NCBI GenBank assembly: GCA_900169975.1
Contig: LT827126.1
Coordinates: 124,001-188,000, forward strand
DNA: 64,000 nt
Source of the DNA: Pseudoflavonifractor sp. Marseille-P3106
GTDB lineage: Bacteria > Bacillota > Clostridia > Oscillospirales > Oscillospiraceae
Direction: 5' to 3'
The notes beneath the pieces were generated by a model, which was given only the letters and a program-made list of their open reading frames with translations, was not told the origin of the DNA and ran no database searches. Position numbers and translations under genes: made by a program. Positions 52,060 through 63,776 of the stretch are shown here, one piece after another (within the stretch, counting starts at the first letter, position 1; each line of letters opens with the position of its first letter).

Positions 52060-53813
52060 CGATCAAGATCAACGGCCGGGCCCTGTCGGTTCAGCCCGGC
52101 ACCACTATCCTGGCGGCCGCCCAGCAGGCGGGCATTCCCATCCCACACCTGTGCTACCTCAAGGAGATCAACGAGATCGCCGCCTGCCGCATGTGCATCG
52201 TGGAGGTGGCGGGTACCGACCGGCTGGTCCCGGCCTGCAACACCGCCGTCGAGGAGGGCATGGACATCCAGACCAACTCCCCCCGGGTCCGCAAGGCCAG
52301 AAAGACAAACCTCCGGCTCATCCTCTCCCAGCACAACTCCAACTGTACCGTCTGTGTCCGCAGCGGAAACTGCGAGCTCCAGAGGCTGTCCCACGACCTG
52401 AACATCCACTACCAGCCCTATTCTCCCCAGGTGGAGCGCTCCCGGGTGGATCTGAGTGTGCCCGTGGTGCGGGAGGCGGGGAAGTGCATCAAGTGTATGC
52501 GCTGCGTGCAGATCTGCGACAAGGTGCAGGGCATGCACATCTGGGACGTGCTGGGCACCGGCTCCCGCACCACTGTGGGCGTGGGCCCTGCCCGGGATCT
52601 GAGGGACACCGACTGCACCTTCTGTGGGCAGTGTGTCACCCACTGCCCCACGGGGGCCCTCACCGTCCGGGACGAGACCAACCGGGTATTGAACGCCCTG
52701 GCCGATCCGGAAACCGTCACCGTGGTTCAGGTGGCCCCCGCCGTCCGGGCCGCCTGGGCGGAGAGCTTTGATCTGCCCGCCGGGCAGGCCAGCATCGGAA
52801 AGATGGTGGCCGCCCTCAAGGAGATGGGCTTTGATTACGTCTTTGACACCAATTTTTCCGCCGACCTCACCATTATGGAGGAGGGCAGCGAGTTTCTCCA
52901 GCGCTTTACGCACCGGGCCGATTACAACTGGCCCATGTTTACCTCCTGCTGCCCCGGCTGGGTACGGTTCCTCAAATCCCAGTACCCCGGCTACACCGCG
53001 TGCCTCTCCACCGCCAAATCCCCCCAGCAGATGTTCGGCGCGGTGGCCAAGAGCTACTTTGCCGAACGCATCGGGGCGGACCCCCACAAGATTTTTGTGG
53101 TGTCCATCATGCCCTGCTCGGCCAAGAAGATGGAGTGCGAACTGCCCACCATGAAGGACGCCTGCGGCGATCCAGACGTGGATGTGGTGCTCACCACCCG
53201 GGAAATGGACCGGCTGCTGCGCAGCGACGGGATCCGCCCCGAGGAGCTGGAGGACGAGAACTTCGATTCTCCCCTGGGCACAGGCACCGGCGCGGCGGTG
53301 ATCTTCGGCGCCACCGGCGGCGTGATGGATGCGGCCCTCCGCAGCGCCTACTACCTGGTCACCGGCAGCAATCCGGATGCCGACGCCTTTTCTCGGGTCC
53401 GGGGCGACCAGCCCTGGAAGGAGGCCGTGTTCACCATCCCCGGCGCAGGCGCGGTTCGGGTGGCGGTGGTCAGCGGCCTGGCCAATACCCGCAGGCTGAT
53501 GGAAGCCGTGGACAAGGGCGAGGCGGAGTACGACTTTGTGGAGGTCATGGCCTGTCCCGGCGGCTGCGCCGGCGGCGGCGGACAGCCCATCCACGAGGGG
53601 GAGGAGCTGGCCTCCTCCCGGGGAAGCCTCCTGTGGGAGCTGGACGCCCAGGCCCAGGTCCGCTTCTCCCATGAGAATCCGGATGTGGCGGAGCTCTACC
53701 GCTCCTATCTGGATGCCCCTCTGGGTGAGCGGTCCCACCATCTGCTCCACACCGACCACTTTGATTGGCAGATGCCCAGTCAGCGCGCCAAGGCCGGAGA
53801 GACAGAGAAGTAA
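52053..53813 (+). CDS. hydA: [FeFe]-hydrogenase catalytic subunit (586 aa)
   Basis: It makes or uses hydrogen. The N-terminal part has a [2Fe-2S] domain (HLCYLKEINEIAACRMC) and a His-Cys3 cluster (HNSNCTVCVRSGNC). Two [4Fe-4S] ferredoxin motifs follow (CIKCMRCVQICD, CTFCGQCVTHCP). The H-cluster motifs are complete: TSCCPGW near residue 297, MPCSAKK near 352, and MACPGGCAGGGGQP near 499. Length is like the soluble clostridial type. It overlaps the flavoprotein gene by seven bases. The maturation genes (hydE, F, G) are not in this window. Confidence 0.95.
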   Translation: MVTIKINGRALSVQPGTTILAAAQQAGIPIPHLCYLKEINEIAACRMCIVEVAGTDRLVPACNTAVEEGMDIQTNSPRVRKARKTNLRLILSQHNSNCTVCVRSGNCELQRLSHDLNIHYQPYSPQVERSRVDLSVPVVREAGKCIKCMRCVQICDKVQGMHIWDVLGTGSRTTVGVGPARDLRDTDCTFCGQCVTHCPTGALTVRDETNRVLNALADPETVTVVQVAPAVRAAWAESFDLPAGQASIGKMVAALKEMGFDYVFDTNFSADLTIMEEGSEFLQRFTHRADYNWPMFTSCCPGWVRFLKSQYPGYTACLSTAKSPQQMFGAVAKSYFAERIGADPHKIFVVSIMPCSAKKMECELPTMKDACGDPDVDVVLTTREMDRLLRSDGIRPEELEDENFDSPLGTGTGAAVIFGATGGVMDAALRSAYYLVTGSNPDADAFSRVRGDQPWKEAVFTIPGAGAVRVAVVSGLANTRRLMEAVDKGEAEYDFVEVMACPGGCAGGGGQPIHEGEELASSRGSLLWELDAQAQVRFSHENPDVAELYRSYLDAPLGERSHHLLHTDHFDWQMPSQRAKAGETEK

Positions 53814-53830
53814 TTCCAAAATAAAGCGTG

Positions 53831-53860
53831 TCCGGGAGGGGGAAACCCCTCCCGGATTTT
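53831..53860 (+). terminator. Terminator after the hydrogenase operon
   Basis: Arms TCCGGGAGGGG and CCCTCCCGGA with a GAAA loop are followed by TTTT, 17 bases after the stop. Confidence 0.85.
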
Positions 53861-53983
53861 GTCGTCTCCGGAAAAAAGATCGCCTGTTTCGGCGACTGAA
53901 AATTGTTCAAAATCGCCTTTACGCAGAAAAAATTTTTTCGTTATACTAAGGCTTATTTAAAATAAAAGACCAATTCCTTTCTA

Positions 53984-54397
53984 GAGACCAAAAAGACCGG
54001 CACCCTGATGGCAAAGTACGCGGTACCCTGTGTGATCTCACTGCTGACGGCCGCCTTCTACAACATCGTGGATCAGATCTTCATCGCCAACGCCGCCTAC
54101 CTGGGCTCCTGCGGCAACGCGGCCAATACGGTGGTGTTTCCGCTGACGGTAGTGGCTCTGGACGTGGCGGTGATGATCTGAGACGGCTGCTGTGCCTTTG
54201 TCAGCATCAGCCTGGGCGCGGGCCGGCGGGAGGACGCGGGGCGGAGCATCGGCAGCGCCATAGTCCTGTGCATGGGGTGCAGCGTGGTTTTGACGGCGTT
54301 TTATCTGATTTTTCGGGACCCGATTCTCACCCCGTTCGGCGGGCGAGCCGACGAAAAGACCTTCCGGCAGTCCCGAGAGTATTTCTTTTACATTGAT
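53984..54397 (+). pseudogene. Fragment of a MATE transporter gene with an in-frame TGA
   Basis: From 53984 the frame reads ETKKTGTLMAKYAVPCVISL, then VDQIFIANAAYLG and PLTVVALDVAVMI, a normal MATE start, until TGA at 54179-54181. It continues DGCCAFVSISLGAGRREDAG and ends near REYFFYI; the rest is gone. The usual MATE residue at the stop position is Gly, so GGA became TGA. There is no start codon with a ribosome site. It is a dead remnant about a third of the normal length. Confidence 0.85.
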
Positions 54398-54439
54398 TCG
54401 CTACACCTGCCGTACACTGCGGGGGTGACCGGAACAGCG

Positions 54440-54481
54440 AAAACGAGCTCCCGTCTGCACAGCGGACGGGAGCTCGTTTTG
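54440..54481. terminator. Terminator of the minus-strand alaS-downstream genes
   Basis: Arms AAACGAGCTCCCGTC and GACGGGAGCTCGTTT enclose a 9-base loop and T runs flank both sides. It is seven bases past the stop of the membrane protein gene at 54486. Confidence 0.85.
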
Positions 54482-54485
54482 TTTC

Positions 54486-56501
54486 TCAGGGCACGATCCA
54501 GGCCGGAACCGCATAGAGTCCGGCATAGTCGGGGTAGAGGGCGGTGAGCCGGTCGGAGATGGAGCAATAATCCTCCGCCGTCCAGGCCCGGGTGCGGCGG
54601 TAGAGCCGGACGGTGACGCCGTTTTCCAGGGAGAAGGTCTCGGGGAGGGCCTCGTAGGCCGTCCCGGGGCCGATGCCCTCCAACACGTCGTGGGCCAGCA
54701 GCGCCATGACCTGCTGGTTTTCCTCGCCCAGATGGGTCTGCACCGGGTCGCCCACGATGAGGTAGTCGGCCTGAGCGGTGTTCCAGTTGAAGGCGTCCCG
54801 CTTGTCCACGGTGCCGTGATACTGCACCACTGTGCCGGTCTCCGGCTCGGGCAGGCTCAGGGAGGCGCGGAGACTGGTGAGCGTCTCACTGTTGAAGGTG
54901 AAGGAGGAGGCCAGCACCGCGGCGGTGTGGGGCTCCTCCGCCGAGAGACCGTCCACCGCGTCGGCCAGCGCCAGAAGCTGGTCGATGTCGCTCCGGCGGG
55001 GGCCGTAAAACTGGAAGGAGGGCAGCGGGTCTGGGGATGCGATCTCGCAGATGGAGGCGGGCTGGGCCTTGGGCACGAAGCAGAAGCCGAAGGCGGCCGC
55101 CGCCAGAAGGGCAGGCAGCGGCCCGGGGCGGGAGAGCAGGGAGGAGGAGGCCAGAAGGGCCAGCGCCGGGAGGTAGAGCAGCAGGTGCTGCTGCCCGTGA
55201 GACTGGATGGAGACAAAGGCCAGGAAGCAGACCGCAAGCTGCACCAGGGAAAAGGCCACGGCGGGCCGTGTCTCCTTCCGAGTCAGACCGGCGGCGGCGA
55301 GGAGAGCCAGCACCGCCAGAAGCACCCAGCCGAAGTACCGGCAAAAGAGGAGCAGATCGCTCCTCAAACCCAGATCATAGGCGGAGTAGAGGTCGGAGTA
55401 ATTGGTGCCCAGCACCTTGTCCAGCAGAAACCGGTAGGTACAGAAGAGGGCGCAGAAGGCACTGGATGCAAAGAGCGCTCCAAAATCCGCCCACCGCTTC
55501 CGCTGGAAGAGGAGCTTGCAGACCAGGGCTGCCACCCCGAAGGAGGCGGCAAAGAAAAAGAAGTACCGCCGCAGGAGAAAGGTACCCACCAGCAGCGCCC
55601 CGGAGACCAGCCCCCGGCTGACGGCGGGTCGCTCGCTGCGGTAGACCGCAACGGCCCAGATCCCGAGAGCGGCGGAGGCCACGTCCACATAGCCCACCAG
55701 GCCCACGTAGGTCAGCATGGGGAAGAGTCCCGCCAGCAGCAGTCCGCCCCAGGGCTTTTCCGGGGCGAGGGCCGCCAGTCCCCAAAGGCCGGGGAGGATG
55801 TACAGATTGGCCACGGAGAAAAGGAACACCGCCCGGCTGCCCCCCAGCAGGCGCATCACCCAGGAGACGGGGAGGGCCAGCAGGTAGTTGTAGTCCAGAC
55901 TGATGGTGCTCTCCAAAATCCCCCGGAGCTGGGCAGGGCCGAAGGGCTGGTCGGCCAGCGTCCGGGCGACGGCCCAGTATCCGGCGTTGTCCCAGACATA
56001 GACCGTACGGGAGGAGAGGACGTAGACGGCGGTGACGGCATTGAGCGCCAAAAAGAGGAGCAGCATCTGCCGGACGTTTACCCGGCCCAGGCCCGCCAGA
56101 TCCCGCCCGGCCCGGAGCAGGGCCAGGACCAGCGCGGCAAACAGCAGGCCGTTCCCCAGATGACAGAGAAAGCGGAAGGGGAGGGCGTCGATCAAAAGCC
56201 CTGCCGGGTCCAGCATGGCGTAGCTGAGGTCGAAGGCCGCCCCCGCCCAAAACGCAATGGCCCCCGCCAGCGCATTTTTCCAGCCTGCGTCCCAGGGGCG
56301 GAGAAGTCGTTCGGCCAGGCGGAATCGGACGGCGAGGCCGAGAAAGAGCCCGGAGAGCGCCAGGGCCGCTCCGCCCAGAAGCTTGCCGGGCAGGACGCCG
56401 CCCAGGGCGATCCAGAGCCGCGCCAAAAGCCAGCTTCCCAGACAGGGAAAGACCGCCGCCCGGGCAAGCCAGCGGGCGGCGGAGGTTTTTCGTTGGGTCA
56501 T
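54486..56501 (-). CDS. Polytopic membrane protein, probable glycosyltransferase of the PMT/ArnT type (671 aa)
   Basis: Ten or more hydrophobic segments occupy residues about 12-480, then a soluble C-terminal domain of about 190 residues. The stretch VYVWDNAGYWAVARTLADQ near residue 168 resembles the acidic loop motif of PMT/ArnT-like glycosyltransferases that use lipid-linked sugars. I cannot name the sugar or acceptor. It is the last gene of the alaS-cupin-HIT cluster, seven bases from HIT. An alternative is an uncharacterised membrane transferase. Confidence 0.6.
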   Translation of the reverse strand: MTQRKTSAARWLARAAVFPCLGSWLLARLWIALGGVLPGKLLGGAALALSGLFLGLAVRFRLAERLLRPWDAGWKNALAGAIAFWAGAAFDLSYAMLDPAGLLIDALPFRFLCHLGNGLLFAALVLALLRAGRDLAGLGRVNVRQMLLLFLALNAVTAVYVLSSRTVYVWDNAGYWAVARTLADQPFGPAQLRGILESTISLDYNYLLALPVSWVMRLLGGSRAVFLFSVANLYILPGLWGLAALAPEKPWGGLLLAGLFPMLTYVGLVGYVDVASAALGIWAVAVYRSERPAVSRGLVSGALLVGTFLLRRYFFFFAASFGVAALVCKLLFQRKRWADFGALFASSAFCALFCTYRFLLDKVLGTNYSDLYSAYDLGLRSDLLLFCRYFGWVLLAVLALLAAAGLTRKETRPAVAFSLVQLAVCFLAFVSIQSHGQQHLLLYLPALALLASSSLLSRPGPLPALLAAAAFGFCFVPKAQPASICEIASPDPLPSFQFYGPRRSDIDQLLALADAVDGLSAEEPHTAAVLASSFTFNSETLTSLRASLSLPEPETGTVVQYHGTVDKRDAFNWNTAQADYLIVGDPVQTHLGEENQQVMALLAHDVLEGIGPGTAYEALPETFSLENGVTVRLYRRTRAWTAEDYCSISDRLTALYPDYAGLYAVPAWIVP

Positions 56502-56508
56502 GGCGGAA

Positions 56509-56847
56509 TCAGCCCGGAGGCCAGGTCATGTCCCGGCCGGAGAGGACGTGAAAATGGAGATGGTGGACGCTTTGCCCGGCCTGATCCCCGATGTTGGAGA
56601 CCACCCGGTAGCTCTCCAGTCCCAGCTCTTTGGAAAGCCGGGCGATGACGGCAAAGATATGCCCCACAGTGGCCTGATTGGCCCCGTCCACCTGGGACAC
56701 CGACTGGATATGCTCCTTGGGGATGACCAGGAAGTGGGTGGGGGCCTGGGGGTCGATGTCGTAGAAGGCGCAGCAGAGGTCGTCCTCATAGACCTTTTTG
56801 GACGGGATCTCGCCGGCGGCGATCTTACAGAACAGACAATCGCTCAT
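56509..56847 (-). CDS. HIT family nucleotide hydrolase (112 aa)
   Basis: A small Hint-like hydrolase acting on purine nucleoside phosphoramidates or similar. The start is MSDCLFCKIAAGEIPSKKVY at ATG 56847, with AAAGGAGC upstream. The zinc Cys pair is CLFC, and the catalytic triad is HHLHFHVL near residue 98. Length is normal. It lies between cupin and membrane-transferase genes. Confidence 0.93.
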   Translation of the reverse strand: MSDCLFCKIAAGEIPSKKVYEDDLCCAFYDIDPQAPTHFLVIPKEHIQSVSQVDGANQATVGHIFAVIARLSKELGLESYRVVSNIGDQAGQSVHHLHFHVLSGRDMTWPPG

Positions 56848-56869
56848 AGCTTGCTCCTTTCTCTGTGTT

Positions 56870-57199
56870 TCACTGCTCCGGAACAACGGCGAAGAACTCC
56901 ACGTCCTCAGCACCGTCGTTGACAAAGCTGTGGGAATGACCTTTGGGACAGTAGTGGCAGGCACCGGGGCCGAAGGGCTCCCAGGAGCCGTCGAAGAGGA
57001 ATTTGCCCGTGCCGCTGAGGATATAGATGATCTCGCTGCCGGTCTCGTGGGTGTGGAGGCCGATGGACGCGCCGGGGATCAGGCGGTCCCGCATGATCTT
57101 TCCCAGCTCATCGGTGCGCATCCGAAGGCGGACCTCTTTTTCTCCGCCCCGCATGTGGGGGATGACGGTCTCCTCCAGGGCGGTAAAATCCAGGATCAT
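56870..57199 (-). CDS. Cupin domain protein (109 aa)
   Basis: A single cupin barrel. The metal-binding His/Glu set is partly visible: GLHTHETGSEIIYILSGTG near residue 47 and CHYCPKGHSHSFVN near 82. ATG 57199 has GGGGGTG upstream. It sits 13 bases after the alaS stop, so it is probably co-expressed. The substrate is unknown. Confidence 0.82.
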   Translation of the reverse strand: MILDFTALEETVIPHMRGGEKEVRLRMRTDELGKIMRDRLIPGASIGLHTHETGSEIIYILSGTGKFLFDGSWEPFGPGACHYCPKGHSHSFVNDGAEDVEFFAVVPEQ

Positions 57200-57212
57200 G
57201 GCGCACCCCCGG

Positions 57213-59891
<2,679 letters not shown>

Positions 59892-59930
59892 GGGAATTAC
59901 CTCCTTGATTTTGGGGTGAGCAAATGAAAA

Positions 59931-60160
59931 ACGCTTCGCCCCTGTTGGATTTCAGGGGCGAAGCGTGTCACTCCGCGGTACCACCCTGATTTGCCCCGCA
60001 AAAGGGCATCTCATTGGCATCTTGTAACGGGGATGGACCGTCCCGGTTTTCCGGGCCGCTCGGAAGTGGCGCTGACAGATGGGCCGAGGGGCTCGCACTG
60101 TCCCCCTCTCGCTTGGGGCTTCTCCTGTCATTGGCTTCGTCTCAGCGATTTTGCGTCCAT
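59931..60160 (-). promoter_or_regulatory. T-box riboswitch before alaS
   Basis: On the minus strand 59987-59973 is AGGGTGGTACCGCGG, the conserved T-box sequence, followed by a terminator (arms ACGCTTCGCCCCTG and its complement, 59931-59944 and 59953-59966, then a T run). Upstream are paired stretches (CGCTGA with TCAGCG) and an AGACGA-like stem I motif. Uncharged tRNA-Ala should prevent termination. I did not assign the specifier codon with certainty. Confidence 0.9.
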
Positions 60161-60161
60161 A

Positions 60162-60189
60162 ATTTTATCACAAATTTCAGATCTGTCAA
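60162..60189 (-). promoter_or_regulatory. Promoter of T-box-alaS
   Basis: TTGACA (60189-60184) and TAAAAT (60167-60162) are 16 bases apart on the minus strand. The -35 element overlaps the last bases of the acyltransferase gene. Confidence 0.65.
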
Positions 60190-61301
60190 GGGTTGGGGCG
60201 CTTTTTCGGACGAAACAGGGCGAAGAGATTGGCGCTTTTGCAGGCGGCGGCGTAGCGCTGGCCGGTAAAGGCGTAGCACACCCCCGGGATGGAGGACAGA
60301 ATCACCGACACCCCAATACAGAAGAGGACCACCAGGACATAGAACAGCACCTGCTGCGGGATGGTGCCGGGGGCGGGAAGGCCGATCACCCGTCCCCAAA
60401 CGCGCTCGCCCAGGCCAAGGGCCAAAGGATGGAGCAGATAGACCGGGAAGGAGACCCCGGCCAGCAGGGAAAGAAGTTTTCCTTTCTCCTCTTTTCCGCG
60501 CAGACAGGATTTTGCCAGGAGAAAGATGGCGGCGGAGAGGAGCATGGTGAAAAGAGTCAGGTAGTTGGTGAACCGGTCGGAATAAGCAGAGTGGGCATAG
60601 GTGTCCCATCGTGTGCCAAAAATGCTGAGGGCGATCATTCCCGCGGCGATCCCCGCCAGGACCCCTTTGGGCGGGATGCGCTCCCACCGTTCCAGCCAGG
60701 CCCCCAGGAGAAAGTAGCCCAGGTAGCCCCCCACGAAGTTCACATTGAGCGTCCAGTGCTCAGTAAAGGTGAGCTCCCAAGCGTCCGGGACAAAGGACCG
60801 CACCGTGTAAAGCCCCAGGGTGAGCAGGATCCACAGTCCCATCATGTAGTTCCAGTGGGCCCGGGTCATTCGGGAGGTCATCTGCCGGAGCAGGGGGGAG
60901 AGCAGGTACATGGGGACCAGGGCGTAGAGGAACCAATAGGGGATGACCACCGGTGTGTTCAGAAGGCGGTGGGCGCTCTCCCGGGCGCCGGCGGCATCCC
61001 CCTGAAGGACGGTGTACAGCAGCACCAGGGTGCTCCAGACAACCAGGGGGACCAACACCTTGGGCAGGCGGCGCCGAAACAGGAAGGTGAGATCGGAAGT
61101 CTTGTCCTCATCCAGAAGCAGGGCCCCCGACATCATGAAAAAGAGGGGGACCGCCGGAGTGGCGAATGCCACTCCGATATTGGAGAAATTCCAGAGCACG
61201 GTGTTGTCCAGCTCCCGTAATGCCCCCGCCACCGTGTGAAGGTAAATGACGCCCAGCATGGAGAGGACCCGGAGCACATCGTAGTCATAGCGGCGCTTCA
61301 A
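60186..61301 (-). CDS. Membrane acyltransferase, acyltransferase-3 family (371 aa)
   Basis: A ten-segment membrane protein that transfers acyl groups to sugars or cell-wall polymers. The start TTG 61301 overlaps the TGA of the U32 peptidase gene. The catalytic His is in RVLSMLGVIYLHTVAGAL near residue 22. Further family features are NIGVAFATPAVPLFFMMSGA near 50. The specific substrate is not evident. It is the third gene after mltG, in one tightly packed group. Confidence 0.85.
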   Translation of the reverse strand: MKRRYDYDVLRVLSMLGVIYLHTVAGALRELDNTVLWNFSNIGVAFATPAVPLFFMMSGALLLDEDKTSDLTFLFRRRLPKVLVPLVVWSTLVLLYTVLQGDAAGARESAHRLLNTPVVIPYWFLYALVPMYLLSPLLRQMTSRMTRAHWNYMMGLWILLTLGLYTVRSFVPDAWELTFTEHWTLNVNFVGGYLGYFLLGAWLERWERIPPKGVLAGIAAGMIALSIFGTRWDTYAHSAYSDRFTNYLTLFTMLLSAAIFLLAKSCLRGKEEKGKLLSLLAGVSFPVYLLHPLALGLGERVWGRVIGLPAPGTIPQQVLFYVLVVLFCIGVSVILSSIPGVCYAFTGQRYAAACKSANLFALFRPKKRPNP

Positions 61302-62512
61302 GCTTGCCGGGCCTCCCTTCGAAGGATGGAAAGGGGAGGGACTTGACAGGGAAGGGTGAGCCGCAGCGGCATCTGAGGGATGCGGGCCTCCTCCAGCGGG
61401 GAGCCGCTCTCGTCGGCCAGGTCGTCTGCTGAAAAGGAGATCGGCCTTACACCAGGCCCCACCAGTTCCAGCGTCTCCCCCCGGCGGAATTTGTTCCGCA
61501 GGGAGAGGAGGGCCCGGCCGTCAGGGGCGCAGGAGGTGACGATGGCGCTGACCTGCCAGTCCCGGAGATAGCGGGCGTCCCCGGTGTACTGCTCGGGGTG
61601 GTTGTAATAGAAGCCCTCGGAGTAGGGGCGGTGGCTCACCTTGTCCAGCTCGGCGCGCCAGGCGGGGTCCAGCGGCTCCCCGGCCAGGGCGGCGTCCACC
61701 GCGTGGCGGTACGCTCCCGTGACCACGGCGGCGTAGTAGGCGCTTTTGGCCCGGCCCTCGATCTTCAGGCTGTCCAGTCCGGCGGCGAGGAGCTCCGGGA
61801 CGTGGTCGATCATGCACATATCCTTGGAGTTGAAGAGATAGGTGCCCCGGTCGTCCTCCTCCACGGGGAAGAACTCCCCGGGGCGCTTTTCCTCCACGAC
61901 AGCGTATTTGTAGCGGCAGGGCTGGGCGCAGGCCCCCCGGCCGGCGTCCCGTCCCGTCATATAGTTGGACAGGACGCACCGGCCGGAATAGCTGACGCAC
62001 ATGGCCCCGTGGACAAAGGCCTCCAGCTCGAGCGTGGACGGGGTTTTGGCCCGGATCTCCGCCACCTCGTCCAATGTGAGCTCCCGGGCTAAAATGACCC
62101 GGCCGGCCCCCAAATCGTGCCAGGCCCGGGCGGCCTGATAGTTGGTGACGCTGGCCTGGGTGCTGATGTGGAGCTTGAGCCTGGGCGCATGGCGTTTGGC
62201 CAGGGCCAGCACGCCGATGTCCCCGATGATGACGGCGGTGACGCCGATGTCCTGGAGGTATTCCAGATATTCCGGCAGTCCCTCCAGTTCCCCGCTGCGG
62301 GGCATGGTGTTGCAGGTGACGTGAACGGCCACGCCGTGGGCGCGGCAGAGCGCCACCGCCTCCCGCAGCTCCTCCCGGGAGAAGTTCCCGGCGAAGGAGC
62401 GCATCCCATACTGCTGACCGGCCAGATATACGGCGTCGGCCCCGTAGGCTACCGACATCCGCAGCCGTTCCATGTCCCCGGCGGGAGAGAGAAGTTCCAG
62501 TTTCTTATCCAT
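61298..62512 (-). CDS. U32 family peptidase / RNA-modification-type protein (404 aa)
   Basis: The U32 signature is intact: EAFVHGAMCVSYSGRCVLS near residue 165, followed by GACAQPCRYKY with two more Cys. Members of the family help hydroxylate tRNA or 23S rRNA uridine or cytidine (TrhP, RlhA) and are called peptidases for historical reasons. ATG 62512 overlaps the last codons of mltG. The four Cys could hold an Fe-S cluster. The exact RNA target is not known. Confidence 0.88.
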   Translation of the reverse strand: MDKKLELLSPAGDMERLRMSVAYGADAVYLAGQQYGMRSFAGNFSREELREAVALCRAHGVAVHVTCNTMPRSGELEGLPEYLEYLQDIGVTAVIIGDIGVLALAKRHAPRLKLHISTQASVTNYQAARAWHDLGAGRVILARELTLDEVAEIRAKTPSTLELEAFVHGAMCVSYSGRCVLSNYMTGRDAGRGACAQPCRYKYAVVEEKRPGEFFPVEEDDRGTYLFNSKDMCMIDHVPELLAAGLDSLKIEGRAKSAYYAAVVTGAYRHAVDAALAGEPLDPAWRAELDKVSHRPYSEGFYYNHPEQYTGDARYLRDWQVSAIVTSCAPDGRALLSLRNKFRRGETLELVGPGVRPISFSADDLADESGSPLEEARIPQMPLRLTLPCQVPPLSILRREARQA

Positions 62513-63650
62513 TGCGGTTCCCCAATGCGGCCTTGTAGGCTTCAAATTCTGCGCTGGTGCGGAAGAAGTGGTGGAGGTGATCGTCGCCCACCACATAGTA
62601 ATAGTACTTGGTACTCTCCGGTTTCAGCGCCGCGTTAAGAGAGGTCATGCCGGGGCTGGCGATGGGACCGGGGGGCAGGCCCTTGTTGCGGTAGGTGTTG
62701 TAGGGGCTGTCCACGCTCTGGTAGTCGGACTGGGTGACGGGCCGGCCGGTGACATAGGCGATGGCGGCGTCGATTTGAAGCAGGCCAACCGTCTCATAGC
62801 CGGGATTGTTCAGGCGATTGTAGACGACCGAGGCGATCCTGGCCTGATCGGTCCCGTCGGTCTCCTTTTCGATGAGGGAGGCGATCGTGACCATTTCATG
62901 GACGGAGTAGCCCATGTCGGCGGCCTTCTGGCGCAGCTCGTCGGTAAACTGCTGGTCAAAGCGCAGGATCATCTTGTTGAGGATCTGGACCACTTCGTCC
63001 TCACCGCCTCCCATGTAGAACTCATAGGTGTCGGGAAAGAGGTAACCCTCCAGCCGGTGGTAGTCGCCCAGAGGGAGGACTCCCTTGAGGAAGCTATAGT
63101 TGAAATCATAGCTGGCGGCCACGCTCTGGAGCTGATCCACCGTAGCCACGCCCTTGTCGTCCAGCAGATGGAAGATCTGATCCAGAGTGTAGCCCTCGGG
63201 GATGGTCACCGAGGCGGTCATCCGGCTGCCGGAGCGGGAACTCATGGCGTTGACCAGCGCGTTGTAGTCCATATCAGTGTTCAGCTCATAGGTGCCCGGG
63301 GTGATCTTTTCCTTTTTCTCCACGCCGGTGACCGAGCAGAAGAGCTTGAACAGGGGCTTGTAGTCAATGAGCCCGTTTTCTTTCAGCGCAGAGGCCACGT
63401 CGTTCAGGGAATCCCCGTTCTCCACGGTGATGACCGCCGTGGCAGGCTGTTTGTTCAGGGCCAGCACATCACCGGCCCACATCCAGCCTAGTCCGGCCAG
63501 CAGGGCGGAGGAGGCCACCACAAGGAGAATGTAGAGGACGGGATTCATCCGTTTCCTGCGGCGGCGGGTATGCCCGCCGGACCGGGGACGGCTCTCCCCG
63601 GACTCGAGGCGGCTGGGATGTGATCTGGGCTGCTTGGATTCCTGAGACAT
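62505..63650 (-). CDS. mltG: Endolytic murein transglycosylase MltG (381 aa)
   Basis: Cuts nascent peptidoglycan strands. I chose ATG 63650 (MSQESKQPRSHP), with AGGAG eight bases upstream. A basic N-terminal segment is followed by one membrane span (about 41-60, VLYILLVVASSALLAGLGWM). The YceG/MltG domain follows, with the catalytic Glu in TIASLIEKETDG near 260 and YNTYRNKGLPPGPIASPG near 330. It is the first gene of the minus-strand group and overlaps the U32 gene. Confidence 0.94.
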   Translation of the reverse strand: MSQESKQPRSHPSRLESGESRPRSGGHTRRRRKRMNPVLYILLVVASSALLAGLGWMWAGDVLALNKQPATAVITVENGDSLNDVASALKENGLIDYKPLFKLFCSVTGVEKKEKITPGTYELNTDMDYNALVNAMSSRSGSRMTASVTIPEGYTLDQIFHLLDDKGVATVDQLQSVAASYDFNYSFLKGVLPLGDYHRLEGYLFPDTYEFYMGGGEDEVVQILNKMILRFDQQFTDELRQKAADMGYSVHEMVTIASLIEKETDGTDQARIASVVYNRLNNPGYETVGLLQIDAAIAYVTGRPVTQSDYQSVDSPYNTYRNKGLPPGPIASPGMTSLNAALKPESTKYYYYVVGDDHLHHFFRTSAEFEAYKAALGNRNG

Positions 63651-63776
63651 AAGGTCAACTCCTAACATTTGGGGTTGCCCCCGGAACCAGAATCACGGGG
63701 GACGCATAGTATGTTTCGGATGGCGGCGGAGGGGAAAACCCGCCGGCCGCCAAATAAACAACGAGGTGAAATCTTT

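Noticed and set aside
54179-54181. In-frame TGA in the MATE fragment as a possible selenocysteine codon
   Set aside because: The family has Gly here, the gene is truncated and has no start, and no selenocysteine insertion hairpin was recognised.
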